This document shows, one piece after another, positions 40,857 to 54,200 of a stretch of DNA of 64,000 nt. Below the pieces are notes generated by a model that was not told where the DNA came from, ran no database searches, and was given only the letters and a program-made list of their open reading frames with translations. The stretch is from Saccharina japonica (Eukaryota; Sar; Phaeophyceae; Laminariales; Laminariaceae): positions 304,969 to 368,968 of the forward strand of contig MEHQ01003351.1 of NCBI GenBank assembly GCA_008828725.1. The letters run 5' to 3'. Numbering within the stretch: position 1 is the stretch's first letter; the number at the start of each line of letters is the position of its first letter. Made by a program: the position numbers and the translations under genes.

Positions 40857-43800
40857 CGAAGCCTAGTGCGCCACGGCCTGGTACACATTTCAAGAAACAT
40901 CCGCGGTCGCGCAAGTGAGTGAACAAGCACACGTCTGGACGTGTGGGGTAGGGGAGGGGGGGTGGAAGGACTGTGAATGCAGGGCATGCCTTGGCTGGGC
41001 TTGGCGGCTAGTTCCGAATGCCCCCGAAGGGAAACCTTCTATACCCAACTACTGTAGTAACTAGTAACTAATCGGTGACTTATGGTGAACCAATTCACAG
41101 CCCCAACGGTGTGTCTTTGCCGTGGTCTTGTGTGGGCTGTTCACGGATCGGGTCAAGCCTCGCGGGTCACCCTTACCCGACCCAACCCCGACTTGACCCG
41201 ATCTCGGCTTGACCCGACCCGACCCGACCCGACCCGACCAGACCCGACCCAGAACCAGACCCGACCCGACGTGAGAGTTTGAAAACCTCCAGACCCGGCC
41301 CGGCCCGGCCCGGCCCGGCCCGGCCCGGCCCGACCCGACCCGACCCTTGGGATTTGAAAAAGCTCCTGATCCGTGAAGAGCCCTGATATGTTTTTGTCTG
41401 AGTTGCCCTTGTCGTTTGTCTTGGACTCCCACAGGTGCGGGGAGTGTGCAGGGTGCCACTCCGTCGAATGTGGCGAGTGCAAGTATTGCCAAGACATGCC
41501 CAAGAATGGCGGTCCCGGAAGGTTCCGGCAGGCGAGTTTGTTTGTGTTTGTGTGTGCTTTTTTATGTGTGTGCCGGGATTTTGTGTTGCGAATTTTCGGG
41601 ATTTTTTTCGTGTTTCCCATTCGTTGCTATTAATACGCAAGTAGTGTGTGTGTGTTTTTTTTGTACAATCATATGAAGTGTGTTTTGTGTACTGTAGTTT
41701 TTTTCGTTTGTGAATTGTGAAACCCCCCGTGTCGATTCTACGACGCAGTTGTCTGCCTACGTGTAATCATATTTATGTACCAGTGCTTCGTCTAGGTTTT
41801 TCGTTTTTTAAGTTGTGAAACCCCGATTCCATTTTGCGACGCATTTTTCTGCCTACGTGGTATCATAGGTGTGCCTGCAGAAGCGCTGCCATGCTTTAGG
41901 ACGTACACCCGACAGCGTGAGGTCCCCCAGATCGGAGATGGAGGAGGAGGAGGAGTTCGACGAGGAAGGGGTAAGAGGCGTGTTTACCAGTGCTTCCGTG
42001 ATTTGTGCCGACCGGCCTGGTATTCTACAGGAGTACCACTCTCTCCGGAATTCGAAAGGACCGCTTGGATGTTCATGTTAATGACCGAAGGGTCATTACG
42101 TTTCCCGTCAGAGTGTTTCGGTATTCAGCACAGTGGTGTTTTGAACAGCCGCTGCTTGTCGGAGTTGGACTAGGATTGAGAGGCGTGCTGCTATCTTTTG
42201 TTTCGGCTTATCTGGTGTATGTACATTGATCCTTTCGTCCTTTCATCCTTTCGTTCTTTCACGTTTTCGTTAGTTTTTCCTTTCGTCTTTTCGTCTTTCA
42301 TCTCCTTTCGTCCTTTTCTCTTTCTATACTGACTCTTTCATCCTCCATCCTGCCATCCTTTTGATGTTTCACGCTTCATCATTATGTCTTTCCGTCTTCT
42401 CGACTTGCATCCTTTCATACACGCCCCCTTTCGTCCTTTCATGCATGCATCATTTCGTTCGTTCATCCTTTCGTCCTTTCATGCTTTCACCATGCTGTCC
42501 TTTCATCAATGCATTCGTTCGTCCCTTCCCCCATTCCATGCATCCTTTCGTCCTTTCACGCATTCACCCTTTCGTTATTTTATTATTTTGTCATTCATTC
42601 TGTCCTTTCGTCCTTTCGTCCACGGTAATCGCGGCGCTAAAGGCGATGACCGGAGAGGAGGAGGAGGAAGAGGAGGAGGAGGAGGAGGAAGAAGAGGATT
42701 CGGCCGACGATATGCGCATGTTCAGAGACTCGGGGGAGGGGGACCTAATGCTAGTGGAGGACATGATGCTGGGAGATGACCAGGCGAGTGGGATGAGAAC
42801 TACTTGCGTGTGCGTGCGTTGTTTGGGGTGGGTTCTTGTCGTGGTTCTGGTGAGCCGATGGCTTAAGAGATGGATGTTGCTGCTGATGCTGCTGTTGCTA
42901 CTACTACTGCTGCTGCCGCTGCTTTTTATTTGCACCATGCCACTACAGTGGGGTGCCGATACAGTGCGGTGCCAGTACAGTGCGGTGCCACTACAGTGCG
43001 GTTCCACTACAGTGCGGTGTCAACACAATGTAGTGCCAATACAGTGCGGTGCCAACACAGTGCGGTGTCAACACAGTGCGGTGCCTATACAGTGCGGTGC
43101 CAATACAGTATGGTGCCAATACAGTGCGGTGCCACTACAGGGCGGCAGAGGGGTGATTCAGGGGCGAAATGTGTCGGGCTGATGGGGCTCTCCAACTGAA
43201 GGAAAAGTAAACATTACCTGCTACAGTAGTTGCACCACTAGTAATAGTACGGGGGACCATGGTAATTAGGGCATACGGTAGACACAAACACCTACTGTAT
43301 ACGAATATTTACCTAATTTTACTTGCAAAATTTGGTCTTATTTACTATGGTCCTTCGTAATAGAGGGTTATTCGATTTAAGTCGGACTGGAACGTGTGCG
43401 ATACACTTTGGTCGGAGGGACAATACACAACAATCCAGCATCTTGTGCAATCCTAGTCATGTTTTGACATGTCGTTACCCTGGTATGATATGTGCCTATT
43501 ACGGAGGACCGTGTTGCCTCGCCCGTGCAGCAGTTACCTGTTCCTCTTGGGCACGTGTGCTTTTCTTCTAGGGGCGATTCTGTCTCCCTGCGTCATTTGT
43601 ATTCTGTTTCATTTCAAAATTCGTTTTTTTATTGTCTTTTGGTGCTTATTTTTTTTGTTTGGCTCGTGTCGTTGTGTTCTCGTACCCGGTACGTTAGCAT
43701 CTCACTTGCTTTACCCATTAATTTGCGTTTATTTTGTTTGGTTTTTCTCTGTTTCACAGTCTGTGACCACATAATTTGTATCTCTCTAGGATTAGGAATC

Positions 43801-44940
43801 AGGACAGGCACTGGGTGTACTGATGTGGTTGAGTAGAAAGAACGGATTTAATGTGAAGACAACACTCACATAGTAAATAGGACCAAACGTTGTTTGTAAA
43901 AATAGGGAAATATCCAAAAAATATCTAGGTTTTTGTGTTTAACCGTAGGTCCTATTTACTATGCTCATCCGTACTATTAATAGCACGTCAGATTGGTCGT
44001 CGGGTTAGCATTGAAATATATATATATATATTTTGTTTTGTTTTTGTGAGGTGTGGAGCGCTCCTTTTAGTAGGAAAAACCTGATCATTTTTTCTGGAAT
44101 ATTTTCTGGAATGTTTTAAGGTATTACACCTTCTCTACTTGGTACTTGACGGTTAACGTCTGCTCCAGCAACTGCTGGCCAGCTACTGTTACTGGGGGGA
44201 CGTAGTTAACAGGACCAAATATGCTTACTAAAAAATACTGGAATATATAGGTTTTTGTGTACCAGATGGGTCCTGCTTACTATTTTTTTTTTTTTTTTTT
44301 TTCCCATCCCATTTATTATCTTCGCACTTCTGTTTTCCTCCCTCGCTAGTCGTAACTCAGATCCGGGGTCACAAAGTAGGCTCCTCTTCCTCCTCCCCCA
44401 CTACGGTTCTTGCCTTGATTTTTATCGCGCAGAGGGTGCAGCCTTCCCAACGCTCGTCGATCTTCATCGAATAGCAGCAGCATTGCCTGTTCGCTTGTTC
44501 TACCGGCCTGCCAGCACCGTCCCGTGCTGCATGCACTTGGTATTGCCACTCACCCCCCTCAACAGAGCAAGGTCTGCCGATGCAGGCCCATTCTTCAAGC
44601 AAGCCCAGAACGAACATATTTTTTGTAAAAAAATAACAACAGTGAGATCGAGGATTTGGTCGAACCTCATAATCGCACGCTGCGTGTGATACTTGGCGAT
44701 CGCGCGTACTACGTACGGGGTTTATTTCACCTCGTGCCGGGTGTATGTCCCTTATGATAACACAAACCAACACGCCTTTTTCTCTCTTACAAAAAAACAT
44801 CTCGGTTGGGTTCCTTATCTCATATCAATCCTCTCAGTTTTGCTGCTGCTGCTGCTCTGATTCAACACGCCACATTCCCTCTTACGAAAACCATGAATTA
44901 CTCTCGGTTCGGTTCCCGATCTCTTTTAATCCTCTCAATT

Positions 44941-44981
<41 letters not shown>

Positions 44982-45190
44982 TGAACTGCGTGCCCCCCAA
45001 AGGTGGACGATGAGATTTCGAGGCGTGACCAGGAAGGAGAGGAGGGGGCGAGGGGCGGCAGCGCTGACTCTGACCACGACGACATCGAAAGGGAGGCCGA
45101 ACTGGCCGACCCCTACTTCAAGAAAATGCACAAGTGAGATATTTATCATATAAGTGGGTTTTGTAGGAGAGAGAGAGATAGAGAGATAGT

Positions 45191-45222
<32 letters not shown>

Positions 45223-48200
45223 TGAGGGGGGGGGGGAAGCTACTGATGTACCAGTATGATTTCATGGTTCAAATTTCGGCGTCTGCCCCTATATACGTGT
45301 ACCAGCCTTGTCAGGGGCGTCCAGAAAAAAAGAGAAAACGACACACCACACCCCAGAGGTCGGAATAGAAAACCGTTGCAACCGTTGTGATCACATGATG
45401 AAATAAGAAAATGGAAAAAATATATATCCTTATTTTCATTTTTTTCACTTGGCTTTAGTAGCCCCCCCCCCCCCCCCCTAACGAACAAAAAATTATGTGA
45501 GATGTCGAAAAAAAAAATACACCACCCTCGGCCTTGTTGTTGTTGTTGTTTTTTTTTTTTTTTTAACACGATTGTTTGTGTTTCGGATGGCGTTCTTGTT
45601 TTCTCTCGAAAAAATGACCCCCCTCCCTAGCAATGTCTGCCTGGTCGGTGAAAACCCGACATGCTCCGTCCCAGCATTGTATATAGGGGTGCGAGGGTCT
45701 ATGGTCATACGACTACGGCCATACATGAAAATGAAGTACCCCCCCCCCTGGTTGGTGAAAACCCAACGTGCTCCGTCCCGGCATTGTAGGGTCTATGGTC
45801 ATACGACTTACGGCCATGCATGAAAATGAAGTACCCCCCCCCCCCCGAGGCAATGTCTGCTGGTCGGTGAAAACCCGACATGCTTCGTTCCGGCATGCTC
45901 ATAGGACTACGGCCAAGCATGAAAATGAAGTACCCCCCCCCTCCCCTCCCAGCCACCCCCCCCGCGCCGCCGCCGCCGCCCCGCCCCCCACTCCCACCCA
46001 CGCCCACGCCCACACCGTAAGACTGAACTACCGCGCTCTGGATGTAGAGGCGGAGGTGCTGGAGTGCCCGTGGACTTGCCGCGGGTGCCTGCGTCGCTCG
46101 ACGAGCTGCGGCTGCCCGGAGGGGTTCCCGGCATGGTTGGACAGCGACATGGGGCAGGCACGGCAGGCGTTGCTTGGAAGGTGGGACAAAAGGAAGGGGA
46201 GAATGGATGGATGAAATGGATGTTGGAAAGGAAGGAAGGAAGGAAGGAAGGAAGGAAGGAAGGAAGGAAGGAAGAAAGAAAGGAAGGGACGATGGATTGT
46301 TGAAGGATCGCGGGCAGTATTTCGTAGGCAAGGTTTTCTGTGTTATGTATAATATCATGCATACGTATATATGCGGCATATTTTTTTTTCGTGTTTTTAT
46401 GGGGGTTTTAGTTTGTACTGGTGTTTTTTTTTTCCTTTTTTCATATTTTTGTGTTTTTGTATTTTCGTTTTTTTTTTTTTAGGTACGTAATTTTGTACCT
46501 TGTAGCTCGTATGCTTGTGTGTTTTTGTGTATTTTGATGTATTTTTGTATCAGGTTAGAGTATCATACTCGTACACGTACGTATTTTCGTTTGTTTTGTG
46601 TATTTTTAGGTATATATTGTGTTCGTGTTTTTGTGTAGTTTTGTAGTGTTTGGGTTTCCCCTTGTGGTTGGATAGCGATGTGGGGCAGGCGCGGCAAGCG
46701 TTGCACGGGAGGTCGGACTACGTAGGGAGAATGATTGTCGGAAGGAAGGAAGGAAGGAAGGAGTAATGGTTGTTGGCCGATCAGGATGGCATAGGCATGG
46801 CATGAGACTGGTGGTATAATAATTATCCTGGTGGTGTTTTTTGTTTTTTATGCATGCCAATATCCTTCAAAGTAGACTTTGTATATACCCGGTATACGAG
46901 CACTCGTTCTTCTGATGCTTTGAGGTAATTGTTTTAGTCGTACAAGTTTTTTTTTTTGTTTTCTAGTGTGCTGCGTTTTTTTCTTCTCACGGTATACCAG
47001 GTACCTGGGAGCGTTTGTATTGGGCAATTGGACACCATTTTATACATAAGGGTACCCTTTTAAGTATTATATACCGGTATGTAGGATGGTTCATTGCTGA
47101 TAAGCTTCATGTTTTTTCGTGGGATGTCTTGTATTTTTTATACGAGTTGTTATGTCAGAATATATGTACTGAAGTATACACTCGTGTTTCAGGTTCCTTG
47201 CTCGTTGCACGCCGACTAAGAATTAACGAGTATCTTACTCCTTAAGAGATAGATGGTGGCCACAGGCGGCGAAACAGGAAGTTGGTAGGATTAGCGAAAA
47301 AATTCTATGTAATATGTGGAAAGAACGTATAATGAGCGCCCAACTGTTGGAGGCGTTTCTATTGGGAGTAGGAACGGTGCTCCGTCTCGAAAGGGATGCG
47401 TGGCCATTGGTCAAATTACTTCAGGCAAGCAACACACGAGTACGCCCCCCCGCTCACGGCGCTTCGCGCTTGGTGCTGGCGATGTCTGCCTGGTCGGTGA
47501 AAACCCGACATACTCCGTCCCGGCATTGTAGGGATATGAGGTTTATGGTCATACGTCATACGACTGCAGCCATGCATGATAATGAATTACCCCCCCCCCC
47601 GAAAAGATTAGCGAAGGGCAAGCAGGATTTAGGCCAAACCGTAGCTGCGTCGACCATGTGTACACATTAGGTAAGATAATCCAAGGCAGGAAAGACGCGG
47701 GGCTAACAACGTACTGTTTCTTTTTAGATGTACAGAAGGCCTACGATACAGTATGGAGAAATGGGCTGTGGAAAAAGTTGTGGGAAATAGGGATAAGAGG
47801 AAAGATGTGGAGAATGATGAAGAAGATGACGGAATGTGCGAGAAGTGCTGTGATGTTGGACGGGGAAATATCGAAGTACGTTGATATCCTACAGGGAGTT
47901 GCCCAGGGATGTACGCTATCACCTAACCTATTCAAGGTATACATTAATGACATGATAGTAGCAGTAGAAGCAGCATCGCAGGGAGTCACGGTGGGGGAAG
48001 ATACGGTGTCGGGATTGATGTTTGCTGATGATTTCGTTTGCATATCAGAAACACCCGAAGGACTGCAGAAACAAATAGAGAAGGCAATCGAGTACACCAG
48101 GAAGTGGAGAGTGACGGCGAACGTAAAAAAGTGCGCAGTAGTTGTATGTAACGAAGATAAGGAGAGTCCGGTAACTTGTAAGTGGAAGTGGGGAGAAGAT

Positions 48201-51200
48201 GAATTACCGATCGTAGACCAGTATACGTACCTTGGCGTAGAAATCTCAAAAGATTGCTCTTGGGATGCACACATAAATAAAATAATAGGCAAGGGTAAGG
48301 CACACGTAGGCAAGATGGAAGCAGTCCTAACAGACTCGCACCTTGACACTAGAATTAAGAGATGTATACTGATGAATGTGATTGTACCAAAGCTAGAATA
48401 TGCAGGAGAAGTATGGGAAGGGAACGCGAAGCTCGTAAAACAGCTGGAAACAGTACAGATGACAGCAGCTAAAAAAGTACTAGGATGCTCAAGTACGACG
48501 AGTAATACAGTATTGAGAGCAGAACTGGGAATGTACCCACTTAAGACAAATAGAGACGTGCGTAAGTTGAAATGGCAATATAAAGTAAAGAACATGCCAA
48601 ATAAGAGGTTGCCAGCCATAGCCGATAAAGCTGTATGGGAGAAAGTAACCAAAGGGCGAGCTGGAATAAGGTGGGATAGCGTAGTCGAGAAAGTATGGAA
48701 GGAAATAGGAAACCAAAAAGAGACGCTGGCCATAGAGAAATTTAGCGGATACAAGACAGAAGTGTACAGCAGTAGATGTAACGCCCTTGTTACGGTTACT
48801 ATATACTATACCGGGTATTTTGTGTCGCTGTTATTTTCATCATTGTACAGAAGTGGTACGTCGTAGTAGTAGTCTATTCAGCACTCGCCCACGAAAAGTC
48901 GCTCTCGTTTTTGTTCCTCTTTCTTGTGTTCGTTTTTTGTTTTGAAGATTGTTGTTATTACCGGTATATATTACGTTGTTGTTATTATTATTATTTTCAT
49001 TTATGTATTTTGAAATTACCTGGTTTTTTTTTTTTTTTGCAGGAAAAAACGGTTAAGGTTATCAAACCGGTACCGGAGCGAACCGCCTACTACGACCGCT
49101 TGGCGCCAGCGCGGCTAGCAAGGAGGATAAACTCCTACAAGCGCGCCAAGGAGCTGCAGGATCAGAAGGAGCAGCATGAACAGCAGCGGCAGGAGCAGCA
49201 GCAGCAGCAACAGCAACTGCGGCAGCAAAGTGGGGAGGACGTGGGGTTGGAGGAGGAAGACGGAGCAGACGTGAGAGCTAGACCGGGTCGTTTAGGTCAA
49301 TGGGAGGAGGGGGGGGGGGGGGTGTACTCGTAGGGTGTCTATTATAAGTAGGGTATAGTGCTCGTGGATACCCGGGCACCAAACCTGGTTGTTATACGTA
49401 ATCATAGTCGGGTAGGTACCCGAGTACCCCCAGAGTATCGCGTAGGTACCCAGGTACTCCCAGAGTATCGGGTAGGTACCCGGGTACTCCCAGAGTATCG
49501 GGTAGGTACCCGGGTACCCCCAGAGTATCGGTTAGGTACCCAGGTACCCCCAGAGTATCGGGAACCGGGTACCTCCAGATTATCGAGTAAGTACCCGGGT
49601 ACCCTCAGAGTATCGGTTAGGTACCCAGGTACCCCCAGAGTATGACGGTACCCAGGCACCCCCAGAGTATCGGGTAGGAACCGGGTACCTCTAGATGATC
49701 GAGTAGGAACGGGGTACCTCCAGATTATCGGGTAGGTACCCGGGTGCCACCAAAGTGTCGGGTAGGTACCCGGGGACCAGCCTAGTATAAACACTACCCA
49801 TCTCTGCGGCAGAGTGAGAGCTTAGAGCTCAGAGCGCAGAGCACACGGGGTTGCCGTTTTGCTGCCGTCTTGCAGTCCGCGCGTGCGTCGGCAATCGCAG
49901 TAGTAGTAGTACTCCGATACAAGACGCCCCCCCCCCCCCGCACCCATGCGAGGGTCTATGGTCATACGACTACGGCCATGCATGAATATAAAGTACATCC
50001 CTCCCCGTCCGCCTCGCATGCGGTTATTCGTAGAATGCAGCTCACCCTTCATGCGACTCGCCCAATACCTCACGGCGCTTCACGCTTGGTGCAAGCAATA
50101 TCTGCCTGGTTGGTGACAACCCAACGTGCTCCGTCCCGGCATTGTATCATAGGGATGCGAGGGTCTATGGTCATACGACTACGGCCGTGCACGACACAAG
50201 TACACCCCACCCCTCCTCCGATCACCCCCTCCCCCCCATCGCCCCTCCTTCCCATCCCATCCCGCTCCAACTGCAGGTGGACCAATACGCCCGCGGCTAC
50301 CGTTTCCGCGTGGGAGGAACTCGAAAGCGCGGCCGCCGTGAACCCCACGAGGATGGCCTGGCCCAGCAGGGAGGACGGGGCGGGGCGAGGGGCCCGGGTA
50401 GGCCACGCCTCTCAGCCTCGGGGCTGGGGGGTCGGGGGGGTGGAAACCCTGGGGGTGGCCTAGGTGGGGTGGACGGGGACCGGGGAGAGGGGCGCTGGTC
50501 GGGGAAGGTTCAGGTCAAGTTGGCTTTTACGGGGAGGAGGTTTGTGCGCCTCAAGCTTGATAATTTTCCGGTGGGTGCGCCTGTGGCCTCGTCAGCGGTG
50601 TCGGCTCCGGGAGTGGGGGTGGGGACGGGTGTGGCTGCGACTGGGGTGATCGATGGTGGAGGTGGCGGCGGCGGTGGGGGGGGGAGCGGGTCTACCGAAA
50701 AGGCGATTGTGGTGGCGGCGGCAGCAGAAGGAAGAGGAGGTGCTTCTTCTGTCGCGAGCACGTCTGCCTCCGACAAGGTGGAGGGAGGGGACGGAACCGA
50801 GGCATCCCTTTCGGTCTTGCCGGCACCTTCTGGAGGCGCGGCCCCTACCGTTCCTCGTGGTGTTGGTGGCGGCGGTGGTGCTGGTGGTAGTGGTGGTGCT
50901 GGTGGCGGCGGTGTTGGTCTCCGCAAAATTGGTGCCGGGGCGGGGAAAATGTTCTCGCCGACACCGCTTGCGGGGCCCAGGCCGGCGCTGGCGAGAGGCG
51001 GGTGGGCCTCCTTGGCCTCTTCCACCGCGTCTGCTACCACCGCCGCCGGCACCGCCGCCGCCGCCATCACTCGGGCGCGCGCCGCCGCTGACAAACCCTC
51101 CGAGGGAGACAGAGCAGCAGCAGCAGCCGCCGCAGCAGCAGGCGGAAGCAAAGGCCGACGCGGGGGTGGAAGCAACGAGGACGAAGATAGCGATGATGAC

Positions 51201-54200
51201 GACGATGGGGAAAGGGCGCGGGAACGCTGGATGAGCAACGCCGCTGCGTGGGTCAACCGCCCCGCGGCCGTGCTGACGCACCTCCGCGCCCTCCTGCTCC
51301 ACGCCCCCACCACCGCCTCCTCCACCCCGTCCCCGCCCCCCGCCCCTGCCCCCGCCTCGGGAAAGAGAGGTCCCGGACTGGGCGCTGCTGAAGGCCCCGG
51401 CAGAGAAGGCGATAGTGGGAGAAGAGGGCCTGCGCTCGTGTCGCTTTTGGAAGCGGGGGGCTGTGTCTCGTCGGCAGCAGCAAGGGCGGCGGGGGTAACG
51501 GGGATGGTGGTGGTGGCGGCGGCGGAGGGGCAAAAAGGGGTGGGAGGGTGTCCCACGCTAGGCGGGAGGGGGTATGCGGCGGGGTTGAGGACGGAGGCTC
51601 TGGAGCAGCTGGCCGGGAAGATGAGGTTGCTGCTTCGGGCGGACCTGTCGGCTGGGGGGGGGGGGGGTGGGGGAGGTAGAGGGGAAGGGGGAGGGGTGGC
51701 TGGGGTGGTGGGAATGGGGAGGCGGGTGAAGCTGGGCTGGGAGAGTTTGTGTCGCTTGTAAGAGGATGTGCACAGGTCGGTGGAGAGGATTACGAGACAG
51801 AGGTAAGCGGGTTAGGGCCGAAGCGCGTGGACGGCGGTTCGGCCAGATGACGCAAATAAAAAGTATTGTTGGAGGGATTGTGAATTGTTGTTGTAGTGAC
51901 CACAGCAGCAGGAGTATCAGTTATACCCGCCGCATGATCCATATTCACCTAGGAAACCCGGGGATGTATATACCCGAGATGTCTCCGGACGACCACAGGA
52001 CGCGACCCGTCGGTGAGGTGGCGCGAAAACGCCATATCATGCTCTGGACCAGCTCCGAACATTTGGCTCGAATTTGTCTTCGTTCAGGTCGAGTTTCGAG
52101 GAACATTTGTTCCTCGTTGTGTTTCAGGAAATGAAGACCTTCGTTCCCCCTTTGGTAGCGGTTGTCCCTTGCTTTCGCGCGTAGCAGTCGCCCGTAGCAC
52201 TCGCCCGTGGCCTGACCGATCGCCCCCCAGTTGTTATCGACTCACTTTAGTTTCAGTTTTGTTTTGTTTTACCTAGATATATATCACGATCTAGACCCAT
52301 CTAGGTACATTTTCCTTCATGGGATGTTTGTGCAAGAGCCGTATCATCTAGGTCCCACCCCGGGCAAACGTGTGCCGCAAGAGCTGTGTCATACAGATCA
52401 ACCAGATCATACAGATCATACAGATCCCACCCGGCAAAAACATGATGTAGACCATGCAGATCATACAATACGAATCATGGATTTATCTGCCCCGAAATAA
52501 ATACCAATATATCCATAAATATAAGAAGCGTTTGTATTAAATATGAATATGCTAACGGTTCTTACATGATGTTTTGTAGATCATGGATATAGGGAGGATC
52601 TGATCCGCGTGATGTGTGGTGATGTTTTGCCTTGTTCGTTTGTGTGTGTGTTGGGCAGCCATGACGCTCTCATGCGGCGTGGGCAAGCAAGCAGGGAGAA
52701 CGGCCTCGGCAGACTGGAAGAACGCCTGCGGCGTCTGGAGAGTAAGAGGTGAGAAAGAAGGGGCGGTAGACCTGTACCTCTATGTAGTAGCAAGGTGGAT
52801 GTCAGGGTTAAGCCCAAAGTTGAGGCTAAGGTTAAGGTCAAAGTCAAGGGTAAGGTTAAGGTTAAAGTCCAGGTTAAGGTTAGTATAAAAAGGATGAGGT
52901 TGAGATTGAGGTTAAGATTGAGGTTAAGGTTAAAAGAGTGAAGTGAAGGTTCAGGTTGAGGTTAGCAGGATAAGGTTACGGTCAAGGTTACTGTGTAAGG
53001 GTAAGGTTAAACTCCAGGTTAAGGTTACGGGTAATTCTGAGATCAAGGTTAAGGTCAAGCTTAAAAGGGTGAGGTCAATATTGAGGTTGAGGTTAAAAGG
53101 GTGAGGTTAAGGTTGAAGTTGAGGTTAGCAGGGTAAGGTTAAGCTCAAGGTCAAGGTCAAGGGGAAGGTTGAGGTTAAGGATAAGGTCAAGGTTAAAGTC
53201 CAGGTTAAAGTCCAGGTTAAGGTTTTAAGGTTCAGGTTAAGGTCAAGGTTAAGGTTACGGGTAATGTTGAGATCAAGGTTAAGGATAACATTAAACGGGT
53301 GAGGTTAAGATTGAGGCTAAGGTTAAAAGGATGAGGTGAAGGTTGAAGTTAAGGTTGAAAGGGTGAGGTGAAGGTCAAGGTTGAGATTGAGGTTGAGGTT
53401 ATGGTGAAGGTTAAGATTTATGTCTAGTTCAATGTTAAATTTAAGGTTTAGGTTAGGTTAAGGTCAATCTTAAAGTCAAGGTTATGGTTAGGTTAAGGTC
53501 AAGGTTAAGGTTAAGGTCAAGGTTATGACACACGTAGGCAAGATGGAAGCAGTCCTAACAGACTCGCCCCTTGACACTATAATTACGATATGTATACGGA
53601 TGAATGTGATTGTAACAAAGCTAGAATATTGCAGGAAAGTATGGGAAGGGAACGCGAAGCTCGTAAAACAGCTGGAAACCGTACAGATGACAGCAGCTAA
53701 AACAGTACTAGGATGCTCAAGTACGACGAGTAATACAGTTATTGAGAGCAGAACTGGGAATGTACCCACTTAGACAATAGAGGACGTGCGTAAGTTGAAA
53801 TGGCAATATAAAGTAAAGAACATGCCAAATAAGAGGTGCCAGCCATAGCGATAAAGCTTATGCGGAGAAAGTAACAAAGGGCGAGCTGGAATAAGGTGGG
53901 ATAGCGTAGTCGAGTGAAAGTATGGAAGGAAATAGGAAACCAAAAAGAGACGCTGGCCATAGATAAAATTTAGCGGATACAAGACAGAAGTGAAAAGAAA
54001 GGATAGAAAGAAGGGAAAAGCTAGCGCTAAGAAAGAAGGTGGAAGGGAAAGAACACTTAGAGATATACGGAGGGTTGAGAGAAGGAATGGGAATGAAAAG
54101 GTATCTGCACGGCCCGATGGACTTCGCGAAAAAGCTGAAACTGCGATTTCGTGTAGGGGACCTGGACCTGCCAGAAAGAAGAAGGAGGTATACCAGTAGC

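Larger units (their letters stand above)
51713..53528 (+). repeat. 1.8-kb direct duplication, left copy
   Basis: From AATGGGGAGGCGG to AAGGTTATGA, nearly identical to 60391-62192 with a few small indels. Contains the end of exon 18, exon 19 and the AAGGTT array. Its right border is the first base of the LINE debris. Confidence 0.95.

Noticed and set aside
47741-48754. 337-codon ORF antisense to the LINE reverse transcriptase
   Set aside because: The sense frame has all reverse transcriptase motifs; the antisense frame has none of any family.
49370-49770. Possible CRISPR-like array
   Set aside because: Units follow directly on each other without unique spacers, and the host is eukaryotic; it is a minisatellite.
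52805-53528. AAGGTT array as a telomere tract
   Set aside because: The unit is irregular, differs from TTAGGG and lies inside an intron between coding exons.
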